From assembly GCA_958295955.1 (NCBI GenBank), contig OY282420.1, positions 3,238,435-3,302,434 on the forward strand: 64,000 nucleotides of DNA. The letters are read 5' to 3'. The notes beneath the pieces are model-generated. The model did not search any database and was not told the DNA's origin. It saw only the letters and a list, made by a program, of their open reading frames with translations. Made by a program: the position numbers and the translations under genes. The stretch comes from an uncultured Bryobacterales bacterium. Its GTDB lineage: Bacteria > Acidobacteriota > Terriglobia > Bryobacterales > UBA6623. The stretch's first letter is position 1; each line of letters opens with the position of its first letter. Shown here piece by piece: positions 9,154 to 16,686 of this stretch.

Positions 9154-9184
9154 TGCTATAATCTCTATTATTCCGATAGAGATT
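9154..9184 (+). promoter_or_regulatory. Extended -10 promoter with overlapping inverted repeat, upstream of sat
   Basis: TATAAT lies at 9157-9162 preceded by TGC (an extended -10, TGN). No good -35 is visible at 17 bp, as expected for an extended -10 promoter. A perfect 9-bp inverted repeat, AATCTCTAT at 9160-9168 and ATAGAGATT at 9176-9184 with a 7-bp spacer, begins inside the -10 and covers the likely transcription start, so a repressor bound there would block RNA polymerase. The sat start codon follows at 9203. The site probably governs the whole sat-cysH-cysC operon in response to sulfur status. Confidence 0.6.
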
Positions 9185-9202
9185 CAGGGAATTCACTCGA
9201 GC

Positions 9203-10312
9203 ATGCCGCTTTTTGCAGAACAAGCCGACGCTGCCGCAGCGTCCGGCGCGTTTATCCACCAAGCCACCTTCCGCCAGTTGAGCGACTTGTACCTGCTCTC
9301 CACGGGCGGCTACCGGCCCGTCACGCGCTTTTTGAGCGCGCAAGAAACCGCGTCCGTCGCCGCAACGATGCATTTGCCCGGCGGCGAGCCCTGGAGCATC
9401 CCGGTGATTTTTCCCATCGACGAGGACACGAAGCGACGGATCGGCTCAGCGTCCCGCCTGGTTTTGAAGGATGGGGATTCCATAGCCGGGGCGCTGCACG
9501 TGGAGGATATCTTCAAGATCGACAAGAGCCGCTATGCGCAGAACATTTTCCGCACCGAGGACGAAGCTCATCCCGGCGTCGCCTGGCTGCGGGACGCCGG
9601 CGATTATTCCGTGGCCGGCAGCGTCGAAGCCGCCGCCGACTGGCAATTCGACATCCCCGGCAATCTGCCGATTTCTCCGCGCGAAACGCAAGCGATCGTC
9701 GCGCGGAAAGGCTGGAAAAAGGTTGTCGCCTTCCAGACCCGCAACCCGATCCACCGCGCGCACGAGTTCTGTACGAAGATCGCGCTCGAGACCGCCGACG
9801 GCCTGATCATTCACCCGCTTCTGGGCGAGACGAAAGCCGACGACACGCCCGTTGACGTGCGCCTCGCCTGCTACGACGCGCTGGTGAAGAATTACTACCC
9901 CGCGGAACATACGTTACTGGCCGGTTTCCCTGCCTGGATGCGCTACGCCGGCCCGCGGGAAGCCGTCTTTCACGCGCAAGTCCGCAAGAACTACGGCGCG
10001 ACGCATTTCATCGTGGGCCGCGACCACGCCGGCGTCGGCGACTACTACGGCCCGTTCGACGCGCAGCACATTTTCTCCGACTTCGCTCCGGGCGAATTGG
10101 GAATTGAGCCGATCTTCTTCGATTTCGTTCACTTCTGCAGGAAGTGCGGCGGCATGGCTTCGACCAAAACATGCCCGCATCCGCGGGAAGATCACGTACA
10201 TTTGGCGGGCAGGGCCGTCCGTCGGATGCTGGCCGAAGGCAAAAAGCCGCCTAACGAATTCACGCGGCCCGAGATCGCCGCAATCCTGCTCCAGGCGGCG
10301 CAAGCGGCATGA
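9203..10312 (+). CDS. sat: Sulfate adenylyltransferase (ATP sulfurylase)
   Basis: Makes APS and pyrophosphate from ATP and sulfate. The 369-residue protein has the family blocks in order: SDLYLLSTGGYRPVTRF, the nucleotide-binding QTRNPIHRAHEF, HPLLGETKADDTP, and GRDHAGVGDYYGP. A Cys-X2-Cys..Cys segment (FCRKCGGMASTKTCPH) lies near the end, as in homo-oligomeric bacterial and archaeal ATP sulfurylases. This is the Sat type and not the CysD/CysN type. Its stop overlaps the cysH start by four bases (ATGA), so the two are translationally coupled. First gene of a three-gene sulfate assimilation operon. Confidence 0.95.
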   Translation: MPLFAEQADAAAASGAFIHQATFRQLSDLYLLSTGGYRPVTRFLSAQETASVAATMHLPGGEPWSIPVIFPIDEDTKRRIGSASRLVLKDGDSIAGALHVEDIFKIDKSRYAQNIFRTEDEAHPGVAWLRDAGDYSVAGSVEAAADWQFDIPGNLPISPRETQAIVARKGWKKVVAFQTRNPIHRAHEFCTKIALETADGLIIHPLLGETKADDTPVDVRLACYDALVKNYYPAEHTLLAGFPAWMRYAGPREAVFHAQVRKNYGATHFIVGRDHAGVGDYYGPFDAQHIFSDFAPGELGIEPIFFDFVHFCRKCGGMASTKTCPHPREDHVHLAGRAVRRMLAEGKKPPNEFTRPEIAAILLQAAQAA

Positions 10313-11094
10313 CGAACCTCCGGCCCAAGTTCACTTGGCCCGCGCCGAACGCCTCGGCGGAGGACGTGCTGCGCTGGGGCATCGGCGAATTCGGCGAGGG
10401 GCTGGCGATCTGCACCAGCTTTCAGGCTACCGGGACCGTCGTTCTCGACATGGCCGCCTGCATGACCGCCGGCAACGTCAAGGTGTTCAGCCTCGATACG
10501 GGGAGGCTGCACGCAGAAACCTACGAGTTGATCGACAAGATTCGCGGCCGCTACGGAATCGCCGTCGAGCTCGTCGCGCCCGACAGCGCCGAGTTGACGT
10601 CGATGCTCACCATGCACGGACCGAATCTCATGTACAACAGCGTTTCCAAGCGCAAGCTGTGCTGCGAGATTCGCAAGGTGCGCTCGCTGAAGCGCAAGCT
10701 CGCCTCGCTGGACGCCTGGGTGACGGGCCTGCGGCGCAACCAGAGCAACGCCCGCGAACGCATCGAAAAAGTGGCGATCGACGAAGAGCACGGCGGCATC
10801 GTCAAGCTCGCCCCGCTGGCCGATTGGAGCGCGGAGCAGGTATTCGACTACATCGCGCGCAACGACGTGCCGCAGCACGGCTTGTACGCCCGGGGCTATC
10901 CCAGCATCGGCTGCGCTCCCTGCACGCGCGCCATCGAACCGGGCGAGCATCCCCGCGCCGGGCGCTGGTGGTGGGAAGAGAACGGCGACGGGGAATGCGG
11001 CATGCACTTCTCGCCAAGAGGCGACGTCCGCCGCGACTTCGACGTGCTGCTGGACGAAGTGCTGCCCTTGCGCCGGCCCTACCTCGTGAAATAA
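10309..11094 (+). CDS. cysH: Adenylyl-sulfate reductase (thioredoxin type, Fe-S)
   Basis: Reduces activated sulfate to sulfite with thioredoxin. The 261-residue protein has the PAPS/APS reductase fold with VFSLDTGRLHAETYE. The cysteines place it in the [4Fe-4S] APS reductase branch: a CC pair in KRKLCCEIRKV and a CXXC in SIGCAPCTRA. The catalytic Cys near the end is in GECGMH. These are absent from PAPS-specific enzymes such as that of E. coli, so the substrate is predicted to be APS, made directly by the adjacent sat. Overlaps sat by 4 bp and is followed by cysC after 46 bp. Confidence 0.93.
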   Translation: MTNLRPKFTWPAPNASAEDVLRWGIGEFGEGLAICTSFQATGTVVLDMAACMTAGNVKVFSLDTGRLHAETYELIDKIRGRYGIAVELVAPDSAELTSMLTMHGPNLMYNSVSKRKLCCEIRKVRSLKRKLASLDAWVTGLRRNQSNARERIEKVAIDEEHGGIVKLAPLADWSAEQVFDYIARNDVPQHGLYARGYPSIGCAPCTRAIEPGEHPRAGRWWWEENGDGECGMHFSPRGDVRRDFDVLLDEVLPLRRPYLVK

Positions 11095-11140
11095 CCGCGC
11101 GCCAAACCGCCCGCTCCACTCGCAAACAAGCAAAGGAATT

Positions 11141-11674
11141 ATGCAACACAAAGGATTCACTCTGTGGTTTACCGGACTCTCCGGCGCCGGCAAATCGACC
11201 GTCGCCAATCTCATCGGCGAGCGCCTGAAAAAAGGCGGCGCGAAGGTTGAGACGCTCGACGGCGACGTCGTGCGCACCAACCTTTCCAAGGGGCTGGGCT
11301 TCAGCAAGAAAGACCGCGACGAAAATATCCGCCGCATCGGCTTTGTCTGCAATCTGCTTTCGCGCAACGGAGTCGTGGCCATCGCGGCCGCGATCTCGCC
11401 CTACGCGGCAATCCGCAACGAAGTGCGCAGGGCGGCGGAGAACTTCGTTGAAGTCTATGTCGAATGCCCGCTCGACGCGTTGATCGCGCGCGACCCGAAG
11501 GGCCTCTACAAGAAGGCGCTGGCCGGCGAGATCGCGAATTTCACAGGGGTGTCCGACCCATACGAGGCCCCCGAAAACCCCGAGGTCCGCTTCAACTCAA
11601 GCGAGTGCTCGGCCGAAGAAGCCGCCGGCAAGATCTGGCGCTATCTGCTCGAAAAAGGGCTGCTGAGCGCATAG
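11141..11674 (+). CDS. cysC: Adenylyl-sulfate kinase
   Basis: Phosphorylates APS to PAPS. The 177-residue protein has the Walker A motif GLSGAGKSTVAN at residues 9-20, the DGDVVRTNLSKGLGFSKKDRDENIRR block that binds APS, and the YVECPLDALIARDPKGLY segment. Because the neighbouring CysH looks APS-specific, PAPS is probably not needed for assimilation and may instead feed sulfotransferases or storage. The last 10 codons end just before a non-coding stretch leading into the accessory island. Confidence 0.93.
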   Translation: MQHKGFTLWFTGLSGAGKSTVANLIGERLKKGGAKVETLDGDVVRTNLSKGLGFSKKDRDENIRRIGFVCNLLSRNGVVAIAAAISPYAAIRNEVRRAAENFVEVYVECPLDALIARDPKGLYKKALAGEIANFTGVSDPYEAPENPEVRFNSSECSAEEAAGKIWRYLLEKGLLSA

Positions 11675-11798
11675 CGGCCCGCAGCGAAAGCCGGGCAAGC
11701 GGTCTTGCCGTTCGCTATCACGATGCGCTCGTCGGTTTGCAGACGGAGAGCTTGCCTCTATCGACAGTGTGCTACATTGATGGTATAGGAGGCCGACA

Positions 11799-12053
11799 AT
11801 GACCAGCCAGGCGACAACCATTCGCTCGATTCATCGCAAGGGCGAGCCGTATGCGGGGAACGGGCTTTCGTTCAGTCCTCGTCCGGCGGAACGCTACGAG
11901 CGCATCGTTTCGGGGCAGACCAAGCCCTCGTACCTGCCGCGGCGGAGCAGGCTTTCGTTCAATCCCCGTCCGGCGGAACGCTACGAGCGCATCGTTTCGG
12001 GGCAGACCAAGCCCTCGTACCTGCCGCGGCGGAGCTTTAGCGCAAAACGTTGA
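11799..12053 (+). CDS. Small ORF containing two copies of a 29-residue repeat
   Basis: An 84-residue ORF with an unusually good ribosome binding site: AGGAGG at 11787-11792, six bases before ATG. Residues 1-22 are unique. Then come two nearly identical units, the second ending SGQTKPSYLPRRS, encoded by an 87-bp tandem duplication. The peptide is basic, rich in Arg, Ser, Pro and Tyr, has no Cys, and ends in FSAKR. I do not recognise it. It lies immediately upstream of a YcaO gene on the same strand, so it could be a RiPP precursor with a duplicated core, but it might equally be a decayed gene enlarged by a duplication. Confidence 0.45.
   Translation: MTSQATTIRSIHRKGEPYAGNGLSFSPRPAERYERIVSGQTKPSYLPRRSRLSFNPRPAERYERIVSGQTKPSYLPRRSFSAKR
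11864..12035 (+). repeat. 87-bp tandem duplication, two copies in frame
   Basis: Copy 1 is 11864-11950 and copy 2 is 11951-12035 (last two bases absent). The period is 87 bp, a multiple of three, so the reading frame is kept. Only a few differences are visible (for example cagtcctcg against caatccccg near the start of each unit), so the duplication is recent or conserved. Confidence 0.9.
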
Positions 12054-12118
12054 GCCCGCTTCCGGTCGGAATGCGGCGGATCGATCTTTCTGCAGAGGAA
12101 CATGCGGCCCGGTGAAAA

Positions 12119-13687
12119 TTGGGTAACGGGGATATTTGCGCCGGCGTGAGGCCGTTTTTTTTCCTGATACCGGGAATCGGTCTGGGGTTGGCTCGGGAAG
12201 GGCGCCACGAGGTGATTCCGATTTCCGAGAAACCCGAATATGTCAGGAAGGTCGCCGTCGCGGTATCCCGCTTGATCTGCAATCGCGAGGAGCCCCCGGA
12301 GGACGTTGCCGAGCACGCGCGTACGGCCTTCAGCCGCTGGCTGGAAGCGGGCGGCGTATGCAAGGCGGCTTGCATTCCGGACAAGCCCGGCCGAAGCTTC
12401 GACATGCGGCGGGAAGTAACCGAGCTTCAGCGGACCGCAGCAAATATCCCCGGTTCGGCGCAGGCGGTGAATTGGCAAGAGGTCGAGCGCTGCCTCGTCG
12501 ATCGCGGGTACCGCATTCGGCTGCGGCGGCGCGATTCCGAGACGACCGCGCCGTTCATTCCAAGCGACGACCTGCTGCCGATATACGATGTGGTTTCCCC
12601 TGACGACGAAGTTGTCGCCGAAGGGAAAGGCATCGACCGCGATCGGGCGAAGCGCTCCGCGCTTGGCGAGGCCGTCGAGCGCCTGGTGGGCGAGTCGGCT
12701 ATCGAGAACGCCCATCCTCCGGCCGCGGCGTTCGCCTCGCCCTCCGAGTTGAGCAAAGCCGGTTTTTCCCTGCCGGAGATCGTATCCGGACCGCGCGATA
12801 TCTATTCCTCCCCCGAGCTGTTCACCGATTGGGTTCGTGCGGAAACGTTCGCCGGCGGCCCTGCGTGGATTCCCGCCGAGGCCGCGTTCACGGCATACGA
12901 GCCCCATAGCGGCGTTTCCGCGTTGAATCTCTGCAACACTGTCGGCTTGGCTGCCGGCGCTACGCTCGCCGAGGCATTCGCCGGCGCTCTGCTTGAGTTG
13001 TTGGAGCTCGACGCCTGTTCGATCGCGTTCCGGTGCCGCCCCGGGTGCCCGGATGTATCCGCAGCTCAGATCGAGAGTCTCGACCCGCGCCTGTCCGCCG
13101 CCGTCGAGCGGATAAAGAAGAGTGGAATATCGGTTCATTGCAAGTGGATATCTTTGGATTGGCCCGTCCCCGTCGCTTTGACCGTCCTCGTCGACGAGCG
13201 CAATCGGATGCCGGCGTTCAGCAAAGGGAGCGGAGCGGCGTTGACTGCCGGAGACGCCCTGACGGAATCGATCGTTGAGGCATTCCAAGCCCATTCGGAC
13301 CTCTCCCTGGTCGCCAACGTCCAATGGCGGGAACTCATCCAATACGAACGGCTGTCGAACGACGAGCGTCTGGCTTGGTGCGACCCGTCCTTCCGTTCCT
13401 ATCTGACTCACCTGATATCCGAGGAGGCCGGCCCGGCGCCGCATTCCGCGGCAACAGATCAACGATCCGTCGCATCCATCGCAGATCTCTGCTATGCTCT
13501 CGAACGCAGGAAACACAAAGTGCATTGGTCTCGCCTCGGAACTCTCGCCGGCCTCCACGTCGTTCGCGTTCTCGTCGATGGGCTCGTTCCGCCCGACCCC
13601 CGCCTTGAGCGCGTGGGTCCCAGGCTCGGCGAGTGGTGCGAACGCGAAAGGATACCGGCGCCTTATGCCTGTCCGCTATACAATTAG
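12119..13687 (+). CDS. YcaO-domain cyclodehydratase-like protein
   Basis: YcaO proteins use ATP to activate peptide backbone amides, giving azolines, thioamides or amidines. The 522-residue protein has the ATP-binding motifs: S-X3-E-X2-E-R at S180/E184/E187/R188 (in KRSALGEAVERLVGE), E-X2-E at E293/E296 (in GALLELLELDA) and E387-X2-Q390 (in VEAFQAH, where the usual following Arg is His). The NTVGLAAGATLAEAF block is also typical. The C-terminus is Pro-rich (IPAPYACPLYN), loosely like the PXPXP tail of azoline-forming members. About 160 N-terminal residues match no domain I know. The start is uncertain: TTG 12119 directly follows a stop; GTG 12146 is possible. No ThiF/E1 or TfuA partner is adjacent. 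Confidence 0.78.
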   Translation: MGNGDICAGVRPFFFLIPGIGLGLAREGRHEVIPISEKPEYVRKVAVAVSRLICNREEPPEDVAEHARTAFSRWLEAGGVCKAACIPDKPGRSFDMRREVTELQRTAANIPGSAQAVNWQEVERCLVDRGYRIRLRRRDSETTAPFIPSDDLLPIYDVVSPDDEVVAEGKGIDRDRAKRSALGEAVERLVGESAIENAHPPAAAFASPSELSKAGFSLPEIVSGPRDIYSSPELFTDWVRAETFAGGPAWIPAEAAFTAYEPHSGVSALNLCNTVGLAAGATLAEAFAGALLELLELDACSIAFRCRPGCPDVSAAQIESLDPRLSAAVERIKKSGISVHCKWISLDWPVPVALTVLVDERNRMPAFSKGSGAALTAGDALTESIVEAFQAHSDLSLVANVQWRELIQYERLSNDERLAWCDPSFRSYLTHLISEEAGPAPHSAATDQRSVASIADLCYALERRKHKVHWSRLGTLAGLHVVRVLVDGLVPPDPRLERVGPRLGEWCERERIPAPYACPLYN

Positions 13688-13727
13688 CGACTTCCCTACT
13701 CCCTGCCATATTTAACCGGAAATTATC

Positions 13728-15350
13728 GTGTCAAACAATAATCCAGATTTCCTTCTAAAAATGCGCCAAGCATTTCAATGTAATTTTTGTAAAATTTCGT
13801 GTACATCCTTATGTGGGGAGAGAGTAGGAGAAATAAAAAAAATATACGGAAAACCGATTGAATGCGCAACAATAAAAAGAAAACTCAATGAATCGTGTAC
13901 TGATGTAAAGCTAGAATTAGAAAAGGAAGACATAAAAATAATATATATAACCTTGCTCGTAAATTTTATCTCAGAAATTAAAAATGATAAGGACAAGTTC
14001 ATGGAAAACATTAGATCTTTCCATGAACAATTTTGGACACTCTACTACGAGCCGTCATGCCGCGCAGGTTGCACCTCAAAACGCTCCAGTTTTGCGTTTG
14101 TAAAAAACCGCACAATCCGCATCAACCAAATTCCATTCACCGAGGCAGCGTTGATTCATATCATGGCCATTGTAGGGCAATCTAATGGAATCGATCTTGA
14201 AATTGTGAACGTTCCTTGGTCCGACACCTATCGAGCTTTGGAAAATAATCGAATCGACATTGCGTTCCACGATGAGGCTATCGAGACAGCGCAACGTCGT
14301 CTCGTACCGACTCAAGTATCTCAGCATAGGCCATTATTACGCACCAAAGAACCTCTCTATAACTACAAGGGTTACTATGTGCTCGAGCGCTCAGGATACC
14401 AAAACGACAGGAGGAATAGAATAGCTATCATAGGAAATTCAGAGCACGGTGATGTGTACAAAGAATACACAGTAAAAAGAGCAAGAAAAGAAGCAAAAGA
14501 TGCAAAAGATGCAGCAAGAAAAGCAAGACAGGGAGTAGTGGTAAGAACAAAAGAAGCAGCAAAAAGAGCAAACATGGAAGCGATAAAAGCAATAGCAAGG
14601 GAAGCAGTAGAAGTAGCAGAAGAGGCAAGGGTGAAAGCGGTAAAAGCAAAAAAAGCAGCAGAAGAAGCAGAAGCAAAAGTAGAAGAAGCAGAAGCAAAGG
14701 AAAAAGAGGCACAATCAGCAAGGGCAAGAGCAAAAGCAAGAGAAGAAACAAAATCAAAAGAAGCAGAAGCAAAAGAAAAAGCAAGAGAAGCAGAAGCAGC
14801 AGAAAAAGCAGCAGAAAAAGCAGCAAAAAAAGCAAAAGCAGTAGTAGAAAAAGCAGAAAAAAAGGGAGCGAGTAAAGGAGAAATGCAAAACATGTCTCCG
14901 TATCCTGTCGACAATGTGTACGAGTGTTTTAATGTGCTATTCAAAAAAAGTGTAGATGCTTGCATTGTCGGTGGTCGTGAGAATGAGTTTGCCCAAAAAT
15001 ATCTGGCAGGCATCATTGAAGCTGATAACGAAGTTTACGGTGAGGATTTAGGAGTAGATAAGGTTTATTTCTGGGCTTTGAAGTCCACAGAGGAAGAGAG
15101 TTGGAAATCCACCGAGATTATTGCTATCTGGAATCTAACCCAGAAGATATTGAATGACAACGCAGCGGCACTCAAAGAAATACAGAACGAGATTTTGTAC
15201 CGCGTGAACTGCGATCGCGATATCGCTTTTTTTACAGCTTTCAAAGATTTGTGGGATGTGTTGACGGAGCACAAGACGCCTATCAACGATGACGGGAACC
15301 TGTTTCAGATATGCAGCGAAATGACTGAATCACATCCCAAAGGAAAATAA
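13728..15350 (+). CDS. Cys-cluster / solute-binding-like protein split by a long Ala-Glu-Lys coiled coil
   Basis: A 540-residue protein, starting GTG, with no signal peptide, so probably cytoplasmic. Residues 18-29 hold C-X2-C-X3-C-X3-C (C18, C21, C25, C29), a possible metal or Fe-S site. Residues about 125-240 look like the first lobe of a type 2 periplasmic-binding fold (FTEAALIHIMAIV, then NNRIDIAFHD and YNYKGYYVLERSGY). Residues about 245-385 are an almost uninterrupted Ala/Glu/Lys/Arg helix. The fold then seems to resume (VYECFNVLFKKSVDACIVGG). The DNA is strongly A+T-rich beside its neighbours, with AAA, GAA, GCA and AGA codons dominating, so it is probably acquired. It starts 40 bp after the YcaO gene and ends 61 bp before the permease. 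Function unknown. Confidence 0.6.
   Translation: MSNNNPDFLLKMRQAFQCNFCKISCTSLCGERVGEIKKIYGKPIECATIKRKLNESCTDVKLELEKEDIKIIYITLLVNFISEIKNDKDKFMENIRSFHEQFWTLYYEPSCRAGCTSKRSSFAFVKNRTIRINQIPFTEAALIHIMAIVGQSNGIDLEIVNVPWSDTYRALENNRIDIAFHDEAIETAQRRLVPTQVSQHRPLLRTKEPLYNYKGYYVLERSGYQNDRRNRIAIIGNSEHGDVYKEYTVKRARKEAKDAKDAARKARQGVVVRTKEAAKRANMEAIKAIAREAVEVAEEARVKAVKAKKAAEEAEAKVEEAEAKEKEAQSARARAKAREETKSKEAEAKEKAREAEAAEKAAEKAAKKAKAVVEKAEKKGASKGEMQNMSPYPVDNVYECFNVLFKKSVDACIVGGRENEFAQKYLAGIIEADNEVYGEDLGVDKVYFWALKSTEEESWKSTEIIAIWNLTQKILNDNAAALKEIQNEILYRVNCDRDIAFFTAFKDLWDVLTEHKTPINDDGNLFQICSEMTESHPKGK
14460..14885 (+). repeat. Low-complexity purine-rich tract encoding a long helix
   Basis: About 425 bp made almost only of A, G and C on this strand, built from irregular GCA, GAA, AAA and AGA triplets (for example gaagcagaagcaaaa). 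Alanine is nearly always GCA. The coding frame is maintained throughout. The strand bias is extreme compared with the rest of the window and suggests growth by slippage of short triplet repeats. Confidence 0.85.
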
Positions 15351-15411
15351 ACTTGCGTCAAAGGGGCAAGTTCTGCTGAATGGCTGTGAAGAAAGAAGGA
15401 AAGGATTTGGA

Positions 15412-16668
15412 GTGAAGACAGCGATGCCGCTTAATTTAGGATCGAAATCGACGCGAGACGACTTTGTCGATAAAGCCGTGCCCGCTGACGCACGGGACAA
15501 CTGGCTTTCCGTGTTCGCCGTCTGGGTCGGCTTTATTGTCGTCATCGGCATCATGGCCGTAGGGGGCGGATTGGCCTCCCAGATGCAGCTTCGAGATCTA
15601 ATCCCGGCCGTTGTCGGGGGAAACGTTCTGCTTGCGGCATTCGCGTTTTTTTCCGGATGGATCGGCGCCGCTTCGGGAATGACCTTCAACCAACTGGCGG
15701 CAATCAGCTTTCCCGGCTTCTCCTGGAGGCTGGTAACGGCGTATGTGCCCATTGTCCTTATCGGTTGGTTCGGGGTCGAGGCGGCCATATTCGGCAACCT
15801 CATCGGTGAAATTCTGGATTTGCCGACACTCGGCCGCAGAGCTCTCATGTCCGGCGCGACTCTGGCGTTCGCGGTGAGTTCTTACTGGGGCTTCGTCGCC
15901 ATGCGATGGGTCAGCATGGTGGCGGTTCCTTGCGTCATCCTGCTGGGCGGCTATGCGCTACTGAGCATGACCGGCGGCAACGAAGCGCGCTTCGGCTTCG
16001 GAGAGGACGCCCTCGACCTTTCGACGGCCGTGTCGCTCGTGTCGGGAACCTGGATCATGGGCGTTCTCACGTGCCTGCCGGACCTGACGAGGTTTTGCCG
16101 AACTCCCCTGACCGGCGCCGTAGTCGGGTCGGCAGGCATTCTTTTCGGAAACAGCTTTACGCTGTTCGTCGGAGCTTCCGGCGCGGCGCTCGCCAATGAG
16201 TACGACCCCGCAAAGATTCTTGTCTCATTCGGCCTGATCCCGCTGGCCGTGCTGCTGGCCCTGGCGAACATTTGGACCACCAACGACAACAACATGTACT
16301 CGGCGGCGCTCAATGCGGCGAGAATTTTCTCGGTCAGCCGGCAGCGGGCCGTGATCGGCTGCGCCATATTGGCGGCGGCTTTTGCAGCTTTGGATCCGAC
16401 GCGCATCTCGTTTCTATTCTCGTTTTTGACGTTCATGGGCTCCACGTCGCCGGCCCTGGGCGGAGTTGTTCTCGGTTCCTGGGTCATGAGGCATGCGGCC
16501 GGATGGAAATGCGCCCGCGCTTGGCCGGCTTGGCTTGGCTGGATCGTCGGCAGCGTATGCGGAGTGGGGCTGGGAGGCATCTGGACCGTCCCGGTCGGCT
16601 TCGCCTCGGGCTGGATCGCGTGGATGGGGTTGGCGCGTTTACCTTCGGCGAGATTCTTGAAGAATTAA
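15412..16668 (+). CDS. NCS1-family nucleobase permease (cytosine permease-like)
   Basis: A 418-residue protein with about twelve hydrophobic segments. The N-terminal helix is followed by a Gly-rich segment (FIVVIGIMAVGGGLASQMQL), then WRLVTAYVPIVLIGWFGVEAA and LANIWTTNDNNMYSAALNAAR. The last block, with TNDNN, is typical of the CodB/cytosine permease group of NCS1 (nucleobase-cation symporters). The substrate could be cytosine, a purine, hydroxymethylpyrimidine or a relative. GTG 15412 is preceded by AGAAGGAAAGGA; ATG 15424 is an alternative start. Placement between the coiled-coil protein and the FRG gene, with short gaps, suggests one transcript. Confidence 0.78.
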   Translation: MKTAMPLNLGSKSTRDDFVDKAVPADARDNWLSVFAVWVGFIVVIGIMAVGGGLASQMQLRDLIPAVVGGNVLLAAFAFFSGWIGAASGMTFNQLAAISFPGFSWRLVTAYVPIVLIGWFGVEAAIFGNLIGEILDLPTLGRRALMSGATLAFAVSSYWGFVAMRWVSMVAVPCVILLGGYALLSMTGGNEARFGFGEDALDLSTAVSLVSGTWIMGVLTCLPDLTRFCRTPLTGAVVGSAGILFGNSFTLFVGASGAALANEYDPAKILVSFGLIPLAVLLALANIWTTNDNNMYSAALNAARIFSVSRQRAVIGCAILAAAFAALDPTRISFLFSFLTFMGSTSPALGGVVLGSWVMRHAAGWKCARAWPAWLGWIVGSVCGVGLGGIWTVPVGFASGWIAWMGLARLPSARFLKN

Positions 16669-16686
16669 GGCGCGCAGGGCGTATCG

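Noticed and set aside
11752-11778. TTGCCT/TACATT promoter before the small repeat ORF
   Set aside because: The spacer is only 15 bp and both hexamers are poor.
12119-13687. Assigning the YcaO gene to 6-thioguanine or a known azole RiPP pathway
   Set aside because: No partner gene typical of these pathways (ThiF/E1, dehydrogenase, sulfur transferase) is adjacent, so the link would be guesswork.
14375-15016. Minus-strand ORFs rich in Ser, Phe, Ala or Leu opposite the coiled-coil region
   Set aside because: They are the complement of a low-complexity purine tract and have no family features; the plus frame carries recognisable sequence outside the tract.
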